DNA of 64,000 bases from positions 1 to 64,000 of the forward strand of contig JBEKMJ010000007.1 in the NCBI GenBank assembly GCA_050008575.1, read 5' to 3'. Positions within the stretch are counted from its first letter, which is position 1; each line of letters begins with the position of its first letter. Position numbers and translations under genes: made by a program. This document shows, piece by piece, positions 34,637 to 41,936 of this stretch. Under the pieces are notes generated by a model. It did not search any database and was not told the origin of the DNA. It saw only the letters and a program-made list of their open reading frames with translations. This stretch comes from Bog-159 sp050008575 (lineage in GTDB: Bacteria > Acidobacteriota > Terriglobia > Bryobacterales > Bryobacteraceae).

Positions 34637-35371
34637 ATGAAAGTAGCCGTGATTCTGCCCGCCGCGGGGCTGGGCACCCGTATGGGCCGGACTTCCGCCG
34701 AGAAGGCGGGAACGAGCCGGAAGCAGTTCATGCTGCTGGACGGCGCTCCCATCCTGCTGCATTCGGTGCGCAAATTTGCGGCATCGGCGCGCGTCGATGA
34801 GATCGTGGTGGCCGTGCGGCGCGACGACGTGGATTGGGTCGCGGAGTTGCTCCAGCGCGAAGTGCGCGGCAAGAAAGTACGGGTGGTGGAAGGCGGTAAC
34901 TCCCGCCAGCAATCGGTGGAGAACGCTTTGGCCGCACTCGATCCCGAGACCACGCTGGTGGCCGTACACGATGCGGTGCGGCCGTTCATCGATCTGGAAA
35001 CCATCGATAAAGTGATCGAGGAAGCCGCGGAAACCGGCGCCGCCATCGTGGGCATTGTGCCGGTGGATACGGTGAAGCAAGTGACCCGCGCGCAAACCAA
35101 CCGGGCTAAGATCCGCGCCACTTTGCCGCGCGAGAAACTGGTGCTGGCACAAACGCCGCAGGTCTTCCGCTACGACCTGCTGGTGCGGGCTTTCGCGGCC
35201 GCGCAGAGCGACGGCTTCACCGGCACCGACGAATCCAGCCTGGTGGAGCGGCTGGAGGTGGAAGTGAGCGTGGTGCTGGGCAGCGACCGCAACATCAAGA
35301 TCACCAAGCCCAGCGATATGGACCTGGCGCGCCTGTTCCTGGAAGAGGAAACCGCGCCCCGCGAACTGTGA
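34637..35371 (+). CDS. ispD: 2-C-methyl-D-erythritol 4-phosphate cytidylyltransferase
   Basis: Third step of the MEP isoprenoid pathway: couples CTP and MEP to CDP-ME. The nucleotidyltransferase signature VILPAAGLGTRMG is at residues 5-17, followed by RKQFMLLDGAPIL, VHDAVRPF and QTPQVFRYDLL. Residue count (244) is normal. The stop overlaps the GTG start of ispF, giving the common ispD-ispF coupling. Both enzymes are cytoplasmic. Confidence 0.95.
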   Translation: MKVAVILPAAGLGTRMGRTSAEKAGTSRKQFMLLDGAPILLHSVRKFAASARVDEIVVAVRRDDVDWVAELLQREVRGKKVRVVEGGNSRQQSVENALAALDPETTLVAVHDAVRPFIDLETIDKVIEEAAETGAAIVGIVPVDTVKQVTRAQTNRAKIRATLPREKLVLAQTPQVFRYDLLVRAFAAAQSDGFTGTDESSLVERLEVEVSVVLGSDRNIKITKPSDMDLARLFLEEETAPREL

Positions 35372-35850
35372 GCGAATATCGCACCGGTCTGGGCTGGGAC
35401 GTCCACCGCCTGGCGCGCAATCGCCCGCTGATCCTGGGCGGCGTGGCGATCCCCGCGGAAGCCGGACTGGAAGGCCATTCCGACGCCGATGTGCTGGCGC
35501 ACGCCATTACGGACGCCATTCTGGGCGCCGCCGCGCTGGGCGATATCGGCATGCACTTTCCGGATACCGATCCCCGGTGGCAAGGCGCCGGAAGCCTACG
35601 GTTTCTGGCCCACGCGCGCGATCTGGTGCGCACTCGCGGCTATCGGATTGTGAACGTGGATGCCACCGTTATCTTGGAACGCCCCAAGCTGAAGGATTAC
35701 CGCGACGCCATTCGCCGGCAACTGGCCGCCACGCTGGAGATCGATGTGGACCGCGTGTCGGTGAAGTTCAAGACCGCGGAGAAAGTGGGACCGGTGGGGG
35801 AAGGGCGATCCGCGGAGGCCCAGGCGATTGTCACTCTTCGTCCGGATTGA
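35368..35850 (+). CDS. ispF: 2-C-methyl-D-erythritol 2,4-cyclodiphosphate synthase
   Basis: Fifth step of the MEP pathway; forms the cyclic diphosphate with release of CMP. Starts with GTG overlapping the ispD stop (GTGA). Motifs: GLGWDVHRL (metal-binding D, H), GHSDADVLAHAITDAILGA and DIGMHFPDTDPRWQG. The 160 residues form the usual compact trimeric enzyme. A hairpin region follows that may end the transcript. Confidence 0.95.
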   Translation: MSEYRTGLGWDVHRLARNRPLILGGVAIPAEAGLEGHSDADVLAHAITDAILGAAALGDIGMHFPDTDPRWQGAGSLRFLAHARDLVRTRGYRIVNVDATVILERPKLKDYRDAIRRQLAATLEIDVDRVSVKFKTAEKVGPVGEGRSAEAQAIVTLRPD

Positions 35851-35853
35851 CCG

Positions 35854-35902
35854 CTCCCTGACGGCCGCGGCTCGGTAGCACCCCGGAGCCGCGACCATCA
35901 GG
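35854..35902. repeat. nested inverted repeat between ispF and sigma factor gene
   Basis: CCTGA at the left pairs with TCAGG at the right, and CGCGGCTC pairs with GAGCCGCG inside. It lies between the convergent ispF and sigma gene ends and could terminate both, although no T-tract follows. It may be a member of a dispersed repeat family. Confidence 0.55.
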
Positions 35903-36515
35903 AAGCGGTTTTCCCCTGGCCGTTTCCATTGCCGTCGCCGTGTCCGTTGCCGTGTCCGTCCGCCCGGCGGTAGTAGGCGTCGCGAAATTGGGCCTTGGCA
36001 CGGTAGAGCAGCACCCGCAGATAATTCGCATCCACCTTGAACATCCGGCAGACTTCGGGTTTATCGATCTCATCGAGGAATATGGCTTGCAGGATTTTGC
36101 GGTCCTTCTCCGGCAGGGCCGCCAGCACCTGCTCGACGACGCGCTTGGACTCGGCGTTGACCAGGTTGGCGTCCAAGTCGATCGATGAATCGATGGGCTC
36201 CTCTATGTTGTCCTCGTCCCACGGCGCGTCGCGCTGGTCCAAGCGGCGGAGTTCGCGCATCACGTTATTGCACACGCCGTTGACGAACGCCCCGAAACGT
36301 TCCGGACGGTACACGCCTTCGCCCTTGCGCAGTATGGCCAGGACGCGCAGGAGGGTCTCCTGCCGGACGTCTTCGATCAACTCAAGGGAGCGCAGGCGCA
36401 CGCGCAGCTTCAGGAACAGTACGCTTTCGAAATACGCGGCAAAATGCTCGCCGGCTTCGGAGTCCCCGTCCGTCAGCCGGCGAACATAGTCCTCGTTGAA
36501 CGATTCAAATTTCAA
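35898..36515 (-). CDS. ECF-type RNA polymerase sigma factor
   Basis: A 205-residue sigma-70 family protein with region 2 (YFESVLFLKLRVRLRSLELIEDVRQETLLRVL, about residues 28-60) and region 4 (VEQVLAALPEKDRKILQAIF, about 125-175, helix-turn-helix KPEVCRMFKVDANYLRVLLYR). The C-terminus is a Gly/His/Asn/Asp-rich tail (HGNGHGDGNGNGQG). No anti-sigma gene is adjacent. The variant DVRQETLLRVL box is typical of acidobacterial/planctomycete-type ECF factors. Confidence 0.85.
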   Translation of the reverse strand: MKFESFNEDYVRRLTDGDSEAGEHFAAYFESVLFLKLRVRLRSLELIEDVRQETLLRVLAILRKGEGVYRPERFGAFVNGVCNNVMRELRRLDQRDAPWDEDNIEEPIDSSIDLDANLVNAESKRVVEQVLAALPEKDRKILQAIFLDEIDKPEVCRMFKVDANYLRVLLYRAKAQFRDAYYRRADGHGNGHGDGNGNGQGKTAS

Positions 36516-36605
36516 AACAGATTGTAGGCCTTGTGAGCTTATATGTTATATTAGCGTCAACCCCGACGAGAAGGGGACCAAGAAGTTATTAATACAGGGT
36601 CAAAT

Positions 36606-36893
36606 ATGTTCGACGCGACCCGGGCGGGGTTTACGGACTCCGCCCGGCAAGCTTTCCGCATCTTCCTCTGGTCCGCTGCTATCGACTATGAACGCTCGCC
36701 GGCTTCCGCTGGCGACGACTACGGTTCGCGTTTCAATACCTCTTTTCCGCCACGCGCTGCCGCCGGCGCAGCACTTCCGTGGATGCACGGCGACGTGCCG
36801 GAACTTACAGGACTGGCTGCATTTGCCAACGCCGCCGGACGCAACGCGCTCGACCGCTCCGAACAGCCGGATTGCCAATATGCCGGCCGTTGA
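36606..36893 (+). CDS. small hypothetical protein (uncertain)
   Basis: A 95-residue frame starting ATG, AT-rich DNA just upstream (gttatattag, ttattaatac), divergent from the sigma factor. The composition is plausible (TRAGFTDSARQAFRIFLWSAA) but no domain is recognised and overlapping frames on both strands are also open. It is the only candidate in the 671-bp gap 36516-37186, the rest of which is hairpin repeats. Confidence 0.2.
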   Translation: MFDATRAGFTDSARQAFRIFLWSAAIDYERSPASAGDDYGSRFNTSFPPRAAAGAALPWMHGDVPELTGLAAFANAAGRNALDRSEQPDCQYAGR

Positions 36894-36925
36894 GGAGACT
36901 CGGCAAGGTTTGGAGGCAGCGGAGC

Positions 36926-36962
36926 GGGGCTAAAGCCCCACGCGGGCTCAAGCCCACCCCCC
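36926..36962. repeat. two short hairpins
   Basis: GGGGCTaaAGCCCC followed by GCGGGCTcaAGCCC. The first word is the same as in the copy at 46863 within the TolC gene. Confidence 0.6.
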
Positions 36963-37031
36963 AGCGCGGTCTCAAGCTGAATTGGATATTACACGCTGGC
37001 TCTCCAGAGAACCATCGCGCAAGTCACTGAT

Positions 37032-37122
37032 CTAGCGGGACTAACGTCCCGCTGGGCGAGCTACGCTCGCCCGCGCTGACACGAGTGTCAGCGCGGCAGG
37101 CAATGAGTGCCTGCGTTACGTC
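37032..37122. repeat. four tandem hairpins
   Basis: GCGGGACtaacGTCCCGC, GGGCGAGCtacGCTCGCCC, GCGCTGACACgaGTGTCAGCGC and GCAGGCAatgagTGCCTGC follow each other with 0-2 bp between. Each is a near-perfect palindrome with a 2-5 nt loop. The last two form the GCGCCACG-family pair seen in other places (here ending GCGTTACG). Confidence 0.75.
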
Positions 37123-37186
37123 CCGGCGTCAGTTCTCCGATCTTGGTAACGAGCCGCAGGGTCGTTCGCGCTGAAGCCTTTGCTAC

Positions 37187-38683
37187 CTACGTGAGGGTGA
37201 TCTTGAGCGTAACGGCGTGCTTTGAGGGCTGTGCTGGGGCCATGGGGACGCGCAGGCCCGATTCATTTTGCGTCCAGCGCATCTTGCCGCGGTTGCCTAG
37301 CAGTTCGACCTGTTCCACTTTTTCGGTCACCGAACGCAGCACCGCTTCCCGCTCGGGCCAGCCCATCACGAAGGCATACAGTGTCTTGCCCTTAGTGGTG
37401 TACCGGATATCTTCCGCGGTCAGATCCTTGCGCGCACCCTCGTTGAAGGCGGCTTGCGCCTTCAACTGCGTGCCCGGTCCTTCGCCGAACACTTTCCAGG
37501 GGCGCGAACCGTGGATGCCTTCGCTGTTCACCGCCATCCAGTCCGTGATCTCGGCCAGGATGCGCCGCTCATCGGCATCCAGCTCGCCGGAATTGGGCAG
37601 CGGGAAATTCAGCAGCAGGTTGCCGTTGCGGCTCACGATATCGCACAACATATCGATCACCGTCTTGGGCGATTTGTACTTCGCGCCGCGTTTGTAATGC
37701 CACTCGCCGACGCACGTGTCGGTCTGCCAGGGGTTGGGCCAGATCTTGTCCACGATGCCGCGTTCGACGTCGAGAACGCAGGTGCCGACCTCGCAATCTT
37801 CGCGGCGCTTGCTGGTGTAGACCGCCTCGACGTGGCCGCCGTTCCGTTTGGCGTTTTCATTGTAATGATGCGAAACCAGGCGCAGGCCGTACTCTTCAAA
37901 CGGCAGCGCGCCATCGGTGTAGAGCAGGTCGGGCCGATACTGGTCGACTAGATCCTGAATGCGCGCCAGCCAATGCTGCCGCCAGGAATCCGGGATGCCG
38001 TCCGACGACCAATCCAGCTTGCCATTGGCAAACTGGGCACAGGCGGCTTGGTGATAGAGATCGGCGTTAGCGGGGTCCTGGCCGTCGTAAGCGATGCCGG
38101 CGAGCGGACCAGTCTGGTCGCTGCCGTGGCTCACGGCGAACCATTTGTAGCTGATCCACAGGTGCTCGCTGACGCCGAATTTCAGACCCTCGCGCAGGGC
38201 GGCTTTGCGGAACATGCCCACCACGTCCTTGCGCGGCCCCATGTTCACCGCGTTCCAGCGCGTGTGCTTGGAGTTCCAGAGGTCGAAATTGTCGTGATGC
38301 ACGCCCATGCTGACGAAGTACTTCGCCCCGGCTTTCTTGTAGAGACCGACCAGGTTATCGGGGTCGAACTTGTCGCCCTTCCAGGTGGGGATCACATCCT
38401 TGAAGCCGAACTTGCTGGGATGGCCGTAGGTGGCGACGTGATATTTGTATTGCGGGCTGCCTTGCATATACATGTTGCGGGCGTACCAATCGCCGTCTTC
38501 GGCGGCGGATTGCGGACCCCAATGCGCCCAGATACCGAACTTGGCATCGCGGAACCATTCGGGGACCTGGTATGCACGCAACGATTCGCGGGTAGCTTCG
38601 AAGGATGTGGCGGCTTTGGCGAGGGCGGGTGCGGCGAAGGAGCCCGCAAGCAAGCCGAGGGCGTCTCTGCGGGTGAACGTCAT
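37187..38683 (-). CDS. Tat-exported alpha-L-fucosidase (GH29)
   Basis: GH29 retaining fucosidase of 498 residues. A twin-arginine signal (TRRDALGLLAGSFAAPALA) directs export. Family segments: WFRDAKFGIWAHWGPQS, GAKYFVSMGVHHDNFDLW and DLLYTDGALPFEEYG, the Asp of the last (about residue 256) being the expected nucleophile. It removes fucose from plant or host-type glycans. A TatA gene lies 13 bp upstream of the start, on the same strand, which may reflect linked expression of cargo and translocase. Confidence 0.9.
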   Translation of the reverse strand: MTFTRRDALGLLAGSFAAPALAKAATSFEATRESLRAYQVPEWFRDAKFGIWAHWGPQSAAEDGDWYARNMYMQGSPQYKYHVATYGHPSKFGFKDVIPTWKGDKFDPDNLVGLYKKAGAKYFVSMGVHHDNFDLWNSKHTRWNAVNMGPRKDVVGMFRKAALREGLKFGVSEHLWISYKWFAVSHGSDQTGPLAGIAYDGQDPANADLYHQAACAQFANGKLDWSSDGIPDSWRQHWLARIQDLVDQYRPDLLYTDGALPFEEYGLRLVSHHYNENAKRNGGHVEAVYTSKRREDCEVGTCVLDVERGIVDKIWPNPWQTDTCVGEWHYKRGAKYKSPKTVIDMLCDIVSRNGNLLLNFPLPNSGELDADERRILAEITDWMAVNSEGIHGSRPWKVFGEGPGTQLKAQAAFNEGARKDLTAEDIRYTTKGKTLYAFVMGWPEREAVLRSVTEKVEQVELLGNRGKMRWTQNESGLRVPMAPAQPSKHAVTLKITLT

Positions 38684-38696
38684 GTGCCGGGCGGAG

Positions 38697-38888
38697 CTAG
38701 TCTTTGTGCGGCGCGGAATCGTGCGGCGGCGCGGGATCTTCGTTCACGCTCTTCAGCGAGTCCTTAAAGCTGCGAATACCTTGGGCCAGACCTTTGCCGA
38801 GTTCCGGCAGCTTTTGCGGCCCGAAGAACAGCAGGGCGATGGCCAGGATGATGAGCAAATGCCTGGGTTGGAGCAAATCTTCAATCAT
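38697..38888 (-). CDS. tatA: TatA/E family twin-arginine translocase subunit
   Basis: A 63-residue protein from ATG 38888: membrane helix (LLIILAIALLFFG), hinge FGPQKLPELG, amphipathic helix and charged tail rich in Asp, His and Pro. This is the classical TatA layout; a longer in-frame reading upstream lacks these features. It probably supports export of folded Tat substrates such as the fucosidase encoded next. Other Tat genes are not in this window. Confidence 0.9.
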   Translation of the reverse strand: MIEDLLQPRHLLIILAIALLFFGPQKLPELGKGLAQGIRSFKDSLKSVNEDPAPPHDSAPHKD

Positions 38889-39065
38889 GTTTACGCCTGA
38901 CCTGATAGTAGCACAACGGGGCGTTGGACGCGCGGGCGGCAGGGCCGGACGGGGTGATCGGGTGGTCGGGCCCAGGTGCACGAACAAAGCCTAAGCTATT
39001 GGTTATAAAGACATATTACGGTTTAGGGCAAGAAACTTACATTTAACACCCGTAGCGCCACTCGG

Positions 39066-39106
39066 GGCGGCCTACGAGGCCGCCGCAGGCTGCGAGCCTG
39101 CCCCAC
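39066..39106 (+). repeat. double-hairpin repeat, CCCCAC family
   Basis: GGCGGCCTACGAGGCCGCC and GCAGGCTGCGAGCCTGC then CCCCAC; same words as the copy at 7540. It ends 4 bp before the FkbM gene stop. Confidence 0.8.
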
Positions 39107-39109
39107 GCG

Positions 39110-40021
39110 CTACCAGAAATACAGGACATCCGGACGGACGTGGCCTTTGGCCTCCAGGCAGGGGCCGCACTCCATTTGGTAATCCGCGCGGATCTTGCGC
39201 ACGGCCGCAGGGATGGTGTACTCGTCGTCCGGCTTATGCTCGGTGGCGATCGCCAGGCGCGGCTTGAAGCGCGCGATGGTTTCGTGCGCGCCAGCCAGCG
39301 CAGGGACTTCCGCGCCCTCGATATCCATCTTGATGAAGTCCACGCGCGGCAGCTTCAGCTCGGCCACCAACTTGTCGATGGTGGTCAGCGGCACCAGCAC
39401 GCTGGGATGGGACGAATCGGGGCGCATCACCACGCTGTTGGCCGCGAAGTTGGTGTCGTCCACGTTCAGCGTGAGCGTGTCGTCTTTGTCCCAGACGCCC
39501 TTGGGATACACGATCACGTGCCCGGCGGCCGCCTCCGCCGCCAGATTGCGCCGGATGCATTCGGCGCTGGAGGGCGAGATTTCGACCGAAACCACGGTTT
39601 GCGCGCCAGCCTCGAGCGCCTGGCGGGTGAAATCGCCGTCGCTCGCGCCGCAATCCAGCACAACGTCTCCGGCGTGGATGAAATGCTCTCCGGCGCCATA
39701 AATGTGCTGTTCCATTTCCGCCAGGTTGAAGGGCAACACGTAGCGGTTGCCTTTGGGAATCCAAAAGTCGCCCTTGGGCGTGCTCCAAAGCTCCAGGCCG
39801 CTTTCTTCCTTCACCAGGTGGCTGCCCGCCAGGATGCGGTCCTTGATGCGCGTCTTTTCGACGACGTTGGCTTGGGATTGGACGGCGTGGGACATGGGGC
39901 AAACCGGGCTGTGTCCAGCGACTACCAGCGCCCATAGGCGGAACGGCGGAAAAATCAGGTATGCGGCCACTCCGGCGGCCAGCAGAATAAGGAAGGAAAC
40001 AACGACGCGGGAAGTCTTCAC
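39110..40021 (-). CDS. FkbM family SAM-dependent methyltransferase, membrane-anchored
   Basis: A 303-residue protein with one N-terminal membrane helix (VVVSFLILLAAGVAAYLIF) and an FkbM methyltransferase domain: SAM site VVLDCGASDGDFTR at about residue 120, VVSVEISPSS, and the family motif DFIKMDIEGAEVPAL at about 235. Two Cys at the ends of the C-terminal loop (MECGPCLE) could bind metal or form a disulfide. It is divergent from the SDR gene with a 17-bp gap. The acceptor is unknown. Confidence 0.85.
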   Translation of the reverse strand: MKTSRVVVSFLILLAAGVAAYLIFPPFRLWALVVAGHSPVCPMSHAVQSQANVVEKTRIKDRILAGSHLVKEESGLELWSTPKGDFWIPKGNRYVLPFNLAEMEQHIYGAGEHFIHAGDVVLDCGASDGDFTRQALEAGAQTVVSVEISPSSAECIRRNLAAEAAAGHVIVYPKGVWDKDDTLTLNVDDTNFAANSVVMRPDSSHPSVLVPLTTIDKLVAELKLPRVDFIKMDIEGAEVPALAGAHETIARFKPRLAIATEHKPDDEYTIPAAVRKIRADYQMECGPCLEAKGHVRPDVLYFW

Positions 40022-40038
40022 ATTGTGATAATAACCCT

Positions 40039-40869
40039 ATGAGCGCGCCTGCTGATTTGCCGTCTAATTTTAGTGTTGTCCTGGTGACCGGAGCGTCCTC
40101 CGGCATTGGACAAGCCATTGCCCGCCATCTGGCCGCGCGGGGCTGGCGCGTGTTCGGCACCAGCCGGCACGAAACCGCGGGGTTCGACGGCGTCGACATG
40201 CTGCGCATGGACGCGGACGACGATAACTCGGTGTCGCTCGCGGTGGGCGCGATTTTGGAGAAAACCGGCCGTCTGGATGCGGTGGTGAACAACGCCGGCT
40301 GGGCCCTGATGGGACCTATCGAAGACACGTCCATGGCCGAAGCGCGCGCGCAGATGGAGACCAACTTCTTCGGCGTGCTGCGCGTATGCCGTGCCGCGCT
40401 GCCGGCAATGCGCGAGCAGCGCTCCGGTTACATCGTCAACATCAGCTCGCTGGGGGGCATCTTCGGCATGCCGTTCTCGGGCATTTACAGCGCCAGCAAG
40501 TTCGCGGTGGAAGGGTTGAGCGAGAGCTTGCGCCTGGAAACGCGGCGCTTCGGAGTGAAGGTGGTGCTGATCGAACCGGGCGACACGCGCAGCCAGCTCC
40601 CGCTGCGCCGGCGCACGGTGCAGCCAGTGAGGCACGCCAGCGCCTACCAGGAGATCTTCGACCGTTTTCAAGCCAAGCAGGCGCAGGACGAAGCCAAGGC
40701 ACCCGCGCCGGATGCGGTGGCGGCGCTGGTGGACCGGGTGCTGCGCGACCCGCGGCCGGCGATGCGATATAGCGTGGGGATGTGGGATCAGCGGATGGTG
40801 CTGCCGCTGAAGCGCTGTCTGCCGTACAGTTGGTTCGAGCGGATTCTGGGCGCGGCGATGGGGGTTTGA
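40039..40869 (+). CDS. short-chain dehydrogenase/reductase
   Basis: Classical SDR of 276 residues. The cofactor loop TGASSGIG is at about 17-24, NNAG follows, the catalytic Ser is in VNISSLGG and the YSASKFAVEG motif supplies Tyr and Lys. The substrate cannot be predicted. The stop shares a base with the start of the polysaccharide deacetylase gene (TGATG), so the two are co-translated. Confidence 0.9.
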   Translation: MSAPADLPSNFSVVLVTGASSGIGQAIARHLAARGWRVFGTSRHETAGFDGVDMLRMDADDDNSVSLAVGAILEKTGRLDAVVNNAGWALMGPIEDTSMAEARAQMETNFFGVLRVCRAALPAMREQRSGYIVNISSLGGIFGMPFSGIYSASKFAVEGLSESLRLETRRFGVKVVLIEPGDTRSQLPLRRRTVQPVRHASAYQEIFDRFQAKQAQDEAKAPAPDAVAALVDRVLRDPRPAMRYSVGMWDQRMVLPLKRCLPYSWFERILGAAMGV

Positions 40870-41774
40870 TGAGGGCCAGTGTCGTATTTCTTCTGGCCGC
40901 TGCGATCGGAATGGCGGCGGATGGCGGTGGCCGCGAGGTGGCCATCACGATTGACGATCTGCCGCGCGGCGGCGATGGCGGCGGCCGTAGTTTTTCCGAT
41001 GTCCGGGACATGACCGAGCGGTTGCTGGCGCCTTTGCATGAACGGAAGATTCCGGTGACGGGGTTTGTGCATCCGGGGCGAACCGAGCTCGCCACGCCCG
41101 ATCTGCGGCGCATCCTGGATTTGTGGCTGGATGCCGGCGCCGATCTCGGCAATCACACCTGGTCGCACGCGGACTTGAATCGTGTACCCGTGGCGGAGTA
41201 TGAACAAGACATCCTGAAGGCGGATGCGCTTTTGCGTCCGGTGGTAGAGGCGCGCGGCAAGACGCTGGAATTCTTTCGCTACCCGATGCTGCACGCCGGA
41301 ACGTCGGCGGAGACTAAGCGCGCGATTGCGGAATTTCTGGCTGCGCACGGTTACCGGAATGCACCGGTGACCTTCGACAATTCCGACTACATGTTCGCGG
41401 CTCTGTATACGCGGCCCAAGTTTCGGGCGCGCGTGCTGCGCGAATATGTGCCCTACTTGGAATCGGTGGTCGCGTTCTTCGAGCGGCGGTCGGTGGAAGT
41501 GGTGGGGCGGGAGTTTCCGCAGATCATGCTGATGCATGCCAGTGACCTGAACTCGCGGAAGATGCCGGATATCCTGGAGATGTTCCGGCGGCGGGGCTAT
41601 CGATTTGTGTCATTGGGGGAAGCATTGAACGATGACGCCTACCGGCTGCCCGAGAACTATGTGGGACCTGGCGGATTCTCGTGGATTCATCGGTGGTCGA
41701 TTACCAAGGGAATACCGAACAAGGGCGAGCCGGATGAGCCGGAGTGGGTGCGGAAAGCATTTGGCGACCGGTGA
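40869..41774 (+). CDS. secreted polysaccharide deacetylase (NodB-type)
   Basis: A 301-residue protein with a short signal peptide (VVFLLAAAIGMAADG) and a NodB homology domain: VAITIDDLPRG (catalytic Asp-Asp), GADLGNHTWSHADLN (metal-binding HxxxH), and FFRYPMLHAG. It probably de-N-acetylates a cell-wall or extracellular polysaccharide in the periplasm. The ATG at 40869 overlaps the upstream SDR stop; an earlier in-frame reading would run inside the SDR gene and lacks a signal peptide. Confidence 0.88.
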   Translation: MRASVVFLLAAAIGMAADGGGREVAITIDDLPRGGDGGGRSFSDVRDMTERLLAPLHERKIPVTGFVHPGRTELATPDLRRILDLWLDAGADLGNHTWSHADLNRVPVAEYEQDILKADALLRPVVEARGKTLEFFRYPMLHAGTSAETKRAIAEFLAAHGYRNAPVTFDNSDYMFAALYTRPKFRARVLREYVPYLESVVAFFERRSVEVVGREFPQIMLMHASDLNSRKMPDILEMFRRRGYRFVSLGEALNDDAYRLPENYVGPGGFSWIHRWSITKGIPNKGEPDEPEWVRKAFGDR

Positions 41775-41784
41775 CGAAGACGCC

Positions 41785-41869
41785 TTGGAGGGCGGGCAAT
41801 TCTGCCCGCAGCCGGCTTACGCGCAGGGCGGGTCTGGAGACCCGCCGCAGGCGTAGACGCCTGCCCCAC
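41785..41869 (+). repeat. composite hairpin repeat (GGGCGGGCAATTC type plus CCCCAC type)
   Basis: GGCGGGCAattcTGCCCGC joined to GGCGGGTCTGGAGACCCGCC, GCAGGCGTAGACGCCTGC and CCCCAC. It lies in the 162-bp gap before the RND pump gene. Confidence 0.8.
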
Positions 41870-41936
41870 AGGGTAACATCCTAAAGGCGTTTCGCGTCAT
41901 CTAATAAAGCCAAGACCAGACGCCCTCCTTGTCCCT

